In this document: positions 1 to 8,000 of the stretch, piece after piece
How positions within the stretch are numbered: position 1 is the first letter of the stretch
How the letters are laid out: every line of letters begins with the position of its first letter
Position numbers and translations under genes: made by a program
The notes under the pieces: model-generated
The model's database searches: none
Told to the model about the DNA's origin: nothing
What the model saw: the letters and a program-made list of their open reading frames with translations, nothing else
Assembly: GCF_049670895.1 (NCBI RefSeq)
Contig: NZ_CP187170.1
Origin: Pasteurella sp049670895
Lineage (GTDB): Bacteria > Pseudomonadota > Gammaproteobacteria > Enterobacterales > Pasteurellaceae
DNA: 64,000 nucleotides
Strand: one strand, 5' to 3'

Positions 1-419
1 AAGATATTCCTCGCATGTTAGCTCGTGAATGGCAAAAGTTATTATATAGCCTACCTCGCTTTATTTTGCTTTTTGCACTTGGTTTTGTGCCAGTGTTAGG
101 GCAAACTATCGTCCCCATTATTGCTTTCCTTTTTACCGCATGGATGATGGCTATTCAATATTGTGATTACCCCTTTGATAATCATAAAGTGCCGTTTTTC
201 GTGATGAAGCAAGCCTTGGGGCAAAAAGGCACATTAAGTGTCACCTTTGGCGGTTTAGTGGCAGTTTGTACCTTTGTGCCTTTGATCAACTTAGTGGTGA
301 TTCCTGTTGCTGTGTGTGGTGCGACAGCGATGTGGGTGGAAAATTATCGTGATCGCCTCGCCTCCACAAGTACTTCCACAAGTGTTGACAAATCGTCAGG
401 GAATCAAATCGTGAAATAA
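1..419 (+). CDS. cysZ: Sulfate transporter CysZ, C-terminal part (5' end outside window)
   Basis: Inner-membrane protein for sulfate uptake feeding cysteine synthesis. The reading frame is open from the first bases of the window (codons in phase from position 3), so the ATG at 15 is an internal Met. The visible part is about half of the roughly 270-residue family length. It holds the CysZ signature around AIQYCDYPFDNHKVPF and a C-terminal PVAVCGATAMWVENYRD segment, with several hydrophobic membrane stretches. The tail has a Ser/Thr run (STSTSTS) of no known role. cysK follows about 100 bp downstream on the same strand, which fits a shared role in sulfur assimilation. Family identity is secure; the N-terminal half cannot be judged. 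Confidence 0.93.
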   Translation, partial: DIPRMLAREWQKLLYSLPRFILLFALGFVPVLGQTIVPIIAFLFTAWMMAIQYCDYPFDNHKVPFFVMKQALGQKGTLSVTFGGLVAVCTFVPLINLVVIPVAVCGATAMWVENYRDRLASTSTSTSVDKSSGNQIVK

Positions 420-519
420 TTTTTTGCTATAAAATATAGCCATTGACTATTTTTTAGCAAAAAGGAATTGTGTTAAATATAAGGATATTTTTTACACACA
501 AATGAACAAGGAAAAACAC

Positions 520-1467
520 ATGACTATTTATGCAGATAACTCTTATTCTATTGGTAACACACCATTAGTGCGTCTAAAACATTTCGGTCAAGGGAATATT
601 ATTGCCAAAATTGAGGGACGTAATCCAAGCTTTAGCGTGAAATGCCGTATCGGGGCAAACATGGTTTGGCAAGCAGAGAAAGATGGAATCCTCACCCCTG
701 AGAAAGAAATTGTGGATGCGACCAGTGGTAATACAGGCATTGCGTTAGCCTATGTTGCGGCCGCCCGTGGTTATAAAATCACCTTAACCATGCCTGAAAC
801 CATGAGTGTGGAACGTAAACGTTTATTGCGTGGTTTGGGTGTCAATTTAGTGTTAACCGAAGGGGCAAAAGGCATGAAAGGTGCCATTGCAAAAGCAGAA
901 GAAATTGTTGCCTCTGATCCACAGCGTTATATCATGTTAAAACAATTTGAAAACCCTGCAAACCCAGCGATTCACCAACAAACAACAGGTCCTGAAATCT
1001 GGCGTGATACTGAAGGTCAGATTGATGTATTAGTGGCGGGCGTTGGCACAGGCGGCACCATCACAGGAACAAGTCGTTATATCAAACAAGATAAAGGGAA
1101 AGCGATTATTTCGGTTGCAGTAGAACCAGCAGAATCCCCTGTCATTACCCAAACACTCGCAGGTGAAGAACTCAAACCTGCTCCACATAAAATTCAAGGT
1201 ATTGGGGCAGGATTTATTCCAAAAAACTTAGATTTAAGTATCGTGGATCGTGTGGAAACCGTCAGCAGTGAAGAAGCCATTGAAACCGCTCGTCGCTTAA
1301 TGGCAGAAGAAGGCATTTTAGCCGGTATTTCTTCTGGTGCAGCCGTGGCGGTTGCCGATCGTCTTGCTAAATTGCCAGAATTTACAAATAAATGCATTGT
1401 GGTCATTTTACCTTCCGCAGCAGAACGTTACTTAAGTACGGCTTTATTTGAAGGTATCGAAGCCTAA
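520..1467 (+). CDS. cysK: Cysteine synthase A (O-acetylserine sulfhydrylase)
   Basis: PLP enzyme that makes L-cysteine from O-acetylserine and sulfide in the cytoplasm. The product is 315 aa, normal for CysK. Visible motifs are the PLP-lysine region PSFSVKCRIGANM near residue 40, the substrate loop TSGNTG near 70, the phosphate-binding GVGTGGTITG near 175, and the C-terminal GISSGAA. I start it at 520 (MTIYADNSYSIGNTPL) because AAGGA at 508-512 sits seven bases upstream and relatives begin here; an in-frame ATG at 502 has no well-placed ribosome site. It lies downstream of cysZ and ends at a hairpin built from paired uptake signals. PSFSVKCR and the overall sequence favour CysK over CysM. Confidence 0.96.
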   Translation: MTIYADNSYSIGNTPLVRLKHFGQGNIIAKIEGRNPSFSVKCRIGANMVWQAEKDGILTPEKEIVDATSGNTGIALAYVAAARGYKITLTMPETMSVERKRLLRGLGVNLVLTEGAKGMKGAIAKAEEIVASDPQRYIMLKQFENPANPAIHQQTTGPEIWRDTEGQIDVLVAGVGTGGTITGTSRYIKQDKGKAIISVAVEPAESPVITQTLAGEELKPAPHKIQGIGAGFIPKNLDLSIVDRVETVSSEEAIETARRLMAEEGILAGISSGAAVAVADRLAKLPEFTNKCIVVILPSAAERYLSTALFEGIEA

Positions 1468-1488
1468 TCGTTTATTTTAATAAAAAAA

Positions 1489-1534
1489 GAAAAGTGCGGT
1501 GGAAATGGCAGAAATTTTCACCGCACTTTTTTAT
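1489..1534 (+). terminator. Terminator made of inverted uptake signals after cysK
   Basis: AAAAGTGCGGT at 1490-1500 and ACCGCACTTTT at 1520-1530 form a long stem followed by a T run. Paired opposite uptake signal sequences serving as intrinsic terminators are well known in this family. Confidence 0.85.
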
Positions 1535-1943
1535 GTCAATTTTGTATAAAATGTAAACAAAATTGTAAACAATATTATTATGTTAGCTCCTCTTTCTCTC
1601 TATTCTCTTTATTTTATAATCCGTTTCATTTTTTATTAATCATTTATTTAATATCCACACAACAAAAACAAATGATATTTATTTATTTTAAATAAATAAA
1701 TCATCACTTCATTTTTTCTTGCTATGCGATCAAATCCCACACAAAAAACCCATGTATTATCATCAGGATAATATCTCATGCAATTTTGCTTCCTTTAAAC
1801 TCACATAGCTGACTTATTTTCTCTTATCCTCGATCGGAATTATATTTCCAAAAAAATACGTTTATTCTCTTATTTAGGCTTGTTATTTCTCATATTTTTA
1901 TGAGTATTGTAATTTTATGTAAAGATTGTATCTATTTGAACGT
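1535..1943. other. AT-rich gene-free region upstream of the adhesin
   Basis: About 400 bp of very AT-rich DNA with no convincing reading frame on either strand. It probably holds the adhesin promoter, but no single -35/-10 pair stands out enough to name. An imperfect AAATAAATAAA-type stretch lies near 1680-1700. Confidence 0.5.
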
Positions 1944-1970
1944 TTCAGCTATCTTTGCTGAATCTTTTTT
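1944..1970 (+). terminator. Terminator-like hairpin in the adhesin leader
   Basis: TTCAGC at 1944-1949 pairs with GCTGAA at 1957-1962 across a 7-base loop and is followed by TCTTTTTT. The shape is that of an intrinsic terminator. It lies 125 bp before the adhesin start with no upstream gene to terminate except cysK, which already has its own terminator. It could be an attenuator in the adhesin 5' leader or an insulator; the sequence does not decide. Confidence 0.5.
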
Positions 1971-1990
1971 GCTATAAGTTAAACAGTTTT

Positions 1991-2004
1991 TCAGCGATCG
2001 CTGA
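1991..2004. promoter_or_regulatory. Perfect 14-bp palindrome upstream of the adhesin
   Basis: TCAGCGATCGCTGA is a perfect palindrome centred on a GATC Dam site, about 90 bp before the adhesin start. It could be a protein-binding site or a cruciform; the binding factor is unknown. It shares the CAGC/GCTG ends with the hairpin just upstream. Confidence 0.45.
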
Positions 2005-2095
2005 ACACAATGACAGCAAGATCCACAAACGCTCCATAATGAGAGCGAAGGAAGTATGTTCTTTTATTAACAATTGACAAGGGAACGAAAATAAT

Positions 2096-5000
2096 ATGAA
2101 TAAAATCTTTAAAGTAATATGGAACCATGCCAGCCAAAGCTGGGTGGCAGTATCTGAGCTACAACGAGCAAAAGGTAAAACAAAATCACTCTCCACTGCA
2201 CTAACCGTTGTGGCAAGTGCCTTATTGCTAGCCAGCGAAACACAAGCGGCTACTGTCGTAAACCCGACATCGGGGAATACGGTGACGAACTCAGATGGCA
2301 CCGTAGTGTATGCCATTAATGGGAATGCAAATAATTCTCAAGATTCTGTAATCATTGGGAATAGTGCTAGTGCCTATAAAATGAAATCCATTGCTATTGG
2401 TAAAAATGCCAAATCTGATTCTGCACTCGGGATTGCAATTGGTAGCAATGCCAGTACCAAAAGAGAAAACTACGACGTTCCACCTGGGGCAAGAGATCCT
2501 GCCGATAAAATTTATGGGGATCTGAATGCGGGGAATGCCACCGCCATTGGTAGTGATGCCTTCGCCAGTGGTGAAGGGGCTGTAGCGATTGGTCATAAAA
2601 ACGAAGCGAAAGGGCTAAGCTCTGTCGCACTGGGTCGTTATGTCAAATCTAATCACCGTAATACCATTGGTATCGGTTTTAACTCAAGCTCTGTCGGGGA
2701 CTCCTCCCTTGCCATCGGTACCAAAGCCAATGCATCGGGCGATTACACCTTAGCAATGGGTGATCGAGCCGTGGCTTCAGGCTATTCTGGCATTGGTCTT
2801 GGTGCAGAAGCTAAAGCCGTGGGTGACTTTACCCTTTCCATCGGTAATGGTGCGGAAGCCCACTCAGAGGGGGCAGTTGTGCTTGGGGCAAATGCCAATG
2901 CCACTGAAAAGGCAGAAAAATCTGTGGTCATTGGTGTATCTGCCACAGCACATTCTGATAGCTCTGTCGCCATTGGTCGTGCGGCTTATGTTGCTAAAGA
3001 CTCCGCTAATACCATTGCACTCGGTTATGATTCCAATGCGTTAGCCGTTGAGGCACTTTCCATTGGTAGTAAAACCAAAGTAGAAAGCAAAGCAGCCATC
3101 GCTTTAGGTAGCAATATTAATATTGCGAAAGGCTTCGATGAATCTGTTGCACTCGGGACAAATAGTACGGTGAGAGCAGCAACCAAAGAAGACGCCGCAA
3201 CCGTCAATGGTTTCACGTATTCAGGTTTTCGAGGTGAAGAAAACTTAGAAAATGGTCGTGTAGTCTCCATGGGGAACGGCACCCATGCCCGTCAGGTAAT
3301 CAATGTGGCACCTGGTAAAATCGCCTCAGACTCTACCGATGCTATCAATGGTTCACAACTTTATTTATTAGCTGATACCCTTGGTAATATTGCAAAAGCC
3401 ACCGCCGCACATTTAGGTGGAGGGGCTGCAGTTACAAATAATAACATTTCTGCCCCAACCTATAAGATTTTTACAGGCTTAGAAACAGGTGGAAATAGTC
3501 AAACTGCATTTGGACAACCCGCTACTAACGTTGGTGCCGCTTTCACAAACTTAAATAGCTATGTCAACCAAGGCTTTAAGGTGTCAGATAATGCGGGTAC
3601 CGTACAAGGCGTGGTCACACCGGGGAATACGATCCAATTTATCGATGGTAAAAATACCAAAGCCAAAGTGGTCAAAGAAAAAGATGGTGTAACCAAAATT
3701 ACGTTTGATGTGGAAACCACCGCAGGATCGGCACCGAATATAGAAACAGTCGGTCTCACAGTGAATGATGGCAAAGTCACGCTGCCACAACAAGCCGACG
3801 AAGCAAAACTCGTTAATGCCAAAGATATTGCGAATGCGATCAATAACAGTGCGTGGAAAGTGGGACGCTTAGGCGATCAAACAGGCTTTACGTTCAACGA
3901 AACCAATACGGGTGATGTGAAAGCGGGTGATGAATTCCGTGTCGCAGATGGCAATTTCACGAAAGTTACCGTGGGCACAAAACAAGAGGGTGATAAAACT
4001 ATCAGTGCAGTCAAAGTGGATGTTGATGCCCAGAAAGTGGTTGAAGCTGCACAACGCCCTGTGGTGTATACCGATAATCAAGGCAATAAAGTGGTGAAAT
4101 CGGGTAATAAGTTTGTCAAACTCAATCCGCAAGGTCTGCCGACTACAGAAGAAGTTGATCCAGAAAATGTTATTGCCTCATTAAATGACGGTAGCAATAA
4201 AACTGACACACCGATGACATTAGCGAATGTGAAAAGTACCTTACCTGGCACAAAAGATAATCCAGGGGATCCTGCTGCTTCACAAGATAAACGAGAATTA
4301 CCAGACTTCTCAAAGGATAATGCGAAAAAACGACAACATGCCGCCACTATTGATGATGTGTTAAATGCAGGTTTTAACGTGCGAGGGGCGAAAACCGCAG
4401 AGGGTGCCGTAGAAGATGTGGATTTTGTCACACCTTATGACACCCTTGAGTTTGATGATGGTAATGCAACAGATATGCTTGTCACCACTAAAGACAACAA
4501 AACAACAAAAATTCAAGTAGATACTCGAACTGATAATACGACGATTGAAGTGACCAAAGATCGGAAATTAGCCGCTATTACGAGTTTGATTAATCCAATA
4601 AAAGACAAGCCCGCTGGTACAGTCAATACCTTTACCCCTGTCACAGCAACCGCATTAGTCACCGCCAACACCGTTGCAGAAGTCGCAAACAAAATTCTCG
4701 CTGAAGGATTAGATTTTACGGGCAACGATACCGATAACGTCATTCACCGTGATCTTGGTACCAAATTGACGATCAAAGGTGAAAAAGCTGATGCCACAGA
4801 CACATCGGGTAAAAATCTGTATGTTGCGACGGATACTGGCACAAACGCCTTACTCATTAAATTCTCTGACAAACCCGAATTTAAAGAAATGACTTTGTCG
4901 GATGAAGATAAAGCCCCTGTCACATTGAGTATTACAGGTGCCGAAAATGCTCCAGCAGAATTAACATTAAATAGTGGTGATGCTAAAGCCCCTGTTGCGA

Positions 5001-8000
5001 TTAAAAATGTCTCTGCAGGTGCGAAGGTACTCGATGGCACACATCGTGGTGATAAAGCAACAGCGGATACGTCCACTAAATTTGATGCTGATCCCGCTCG
5101 CTTACAACCAAAATTAAGTACCGCTTATACAGGCTTAGCGGATCTCAATGGTTCAGAAGCAACAAACGTCTTTACAGTTGCTGATGCCAAAAATCTTGGT
5201 TGGGTGGTTTCTGCGACAGGAAATGATTATGCAGATAAGGTCAGCAACGCCAATGAAGTCCGCTTTATTGGTAAAAATGCCGCCAAAGTCACTGGGGAAA
5301 CCGATGCAAATGGTGTACGCACCATTACCGTTGATGTTGAGGCGTTAGCGGGACAACAACCTGTTGTTTATACAGACGCTCAAGGCAACAAATTGAAAAA
5401 AGCCGCAGATGGCAATTTCTATCCTGAAGATGTCGAGTTTGATGATGCTGGTAATCCAAAAGATCAAGCCACTGCCGAATCGAAAAAAGTAGCACCTGAA
5501 GATGTGATTGCCTCCTTAAATAACGGTCAAGATAAAACCGATACCCCAATGGCATTAGCGAATGTCAAAGGCAATTTAAACCGTGTGGATAAAGAAGGTA
5601 ACGTAACAGATCCTGCTGGCAATCCATTAATAACACCTAACGCGAAAGATTTAACCAAAGCACCTGATTTACCGACTATTTTTGATGAAAATCAGCCAGG
5701 TTATAATGCCAAAGTGCTCAATAATGCCGCCACTATCGGTGATGTGTTCAATGCAGGCTGGAATTTACAAGGCAATGGTAAAGCGAAAGACTTTGTTAAA
5801 CCATTTGATACGGTGAATTTTGCAGATGGCGTGGGAACAAGTGTTGATATTCAGGCTTCTGATGACGGTAAAGTAAACACAATTAAAGTGAATACCGTTA
5901 CCGCTTACACCGATGCAGATGGCACTATCTTGAAGAAAGGCACTGATGGCAAATATTACAAACCTGACCAATTAGAAGCCAATGGGGATCCAAAACTAAA
6001 TGAAACGGCGGTTGAAAATCCACAAGTGAATGTCATCAATGTTGATGGCACCGCCACTACCCCAACCGTATTAGGCAATGTCGCACAAGGGGCAAATACC
6101 ATTGCGGATAAAGAAGCAGACGGTAAACCATTAGTGAATGTAGGTGGAAAACTTTATGCACAAGATCAATTTGTCGATGGCAAATTGAAAGCCGATGCCG
6201 TTGAAGCACAAGGGGCAACGGATGTTACCACCCCTGTTGATAAAGCGAAAGCGGGATTAGCCGATTTAGCGAACTCCACTCCAACCAATGTGATGACCGT
6301 AGCAGATGCGAAAAACCTTGGCTGGGTGATTTCTGCCGATAAAGAAGACAGCAAAGATACACCATATGCGGCAGACGTTCGTACAGCCAGTGAAGTGAAA
6401 TTCACCGGTAAAAATGGTGTGGAAGTGGTCGGCTCTACCAAAGATGGCGTGCGTGAAATTGCTATCTCCATGAAAGAAGGCGAGGTGGTGCCAAGCAATG
6501 AGTTTAAGGATCCAACAGGTAAAGTCCTCGTTAAAGTGGATGATCAGTATTACAACAAAGACGATATTGACCCAACCACAGGTAAACCGAAAGACAATAC
6601 AGCCCCTGTTCAATTAACCCCTGAACAAGAAGCGGCATTAGTCAACAACGGTAAACACTTTGTTACAGGAAACAAAGTGGCAGATGCGATTCAAAAATCA
6701 GGTTGGAATGTGGGCTTAGCGGATATCACTGCGGCAACAGACGCCTTTGCAAACCCTGACAATCAGCTTGCTGCCGATAAACTTGAAAAAGTGAATCCAA
6801 ATGACAACCTTCGCTTTACCAATGGTAAAGGCACTACAGCAAAACTTGCTACAGTGAAAAAAGTGGATGCTGATGGCACCGTGGTAACAGATACCTTTAT
6901 GAAGTTTGATGTGGATTTACCAATTACTTACCGTGCAGAAGATGATAATGGCAATCCATTAGTGAAAGCCAATAACGGTAAATGGTATCAACCAGATCAA
7001 GTCAACCCAGATGGTACCTTAAAAGATCCAGCAACGGCTGAAACACAACCAAAAGCAGGCTCAATTGGGGCGAAGTTGACGGATAATAATCCAGATACAA
7101 AAGATTATGACGTGAAAGATCCTATCAGCTTGGGTATGGCGAAATTCATCAAAGATAATCCGAATGCGACACCTGAAGAGATTGCCGCTGAACGAGACAA
7201 ATTAGTGAAAGCCAATCCTGATGCCAAAGATACCCTAGTCAAAGGCGAAGGTGGGGTGAACTTAAATAACGTGGCTTGGGCAGAAAAACCTGATCAAGCG
7301 GTGAATAAAGATCAGTTAGATCAAACCGTGGGCAAATCAGGGTTTGTGGTGAAACAAAATGGTCAATCCACTTTGGAAGCCAATGCCAATGCAACAGAAG
7401 ATGATAAATCCGAAAAAGTCACGCCGAACGACGTGGTGGATTTTGTTAACGGCATTAATACCCAAGTGAACGTGAAAACAGAACGTGAAGCGGGTCGTGA
7501 TGTCACTAAAGTGCGGGTCGATGTGGCTGGACTTCCTGTAACCTATACAGATAAAGACGGCAACAAAGTGGCGAAAGCACCAGACGGCAGTTACTACAAA
7601 GTAGATCCTGCAACAGGTCTACCAAAAGTTCAGCCAGATGGTACGCCAGATCCTGCTGCCAAAGTGGAAAATGGCGATGTGATTGCGAGCATGGTCAACC
7701 CTGAAGGCGATAGCACCACCACCCCAACCGCACTCACCAATGTGGCACAAGGGGCAGGCACACTTGACGGGGCGAAAGATGACAAAGGTAATCCGTTAGT
7801 CAATGTTGAGGGTAAATACTACAGCCGTGATCAATTTGACCCAGCAACGGGTAAATTAAAAGCAGGCGAAGAAGATAATGATGTTACCCCTGCAACCGCC
7901 GCTAACCCAGACTCACCATTTAACGGTTTAGCCTCATTAGAGAATGCCAAACCAAGCAATGTGATGACGGTGGCAGATGCGAAAAATCTTGGTTGGGTCA

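Noticed and set aside
361..400. Short direct repeat (CCACAAGT) at the cysZ end as a phase-variation tract
   Set aside because: Only two or three imperfect units; too short and irregular for slippage, and located at the gene's very end.
1972..2316. Minus-strand frame across the adhesin start
   Set aside because: It overlaps the adhesin signal-peptide coding region and the palindrome; no family features and no ribosome site.
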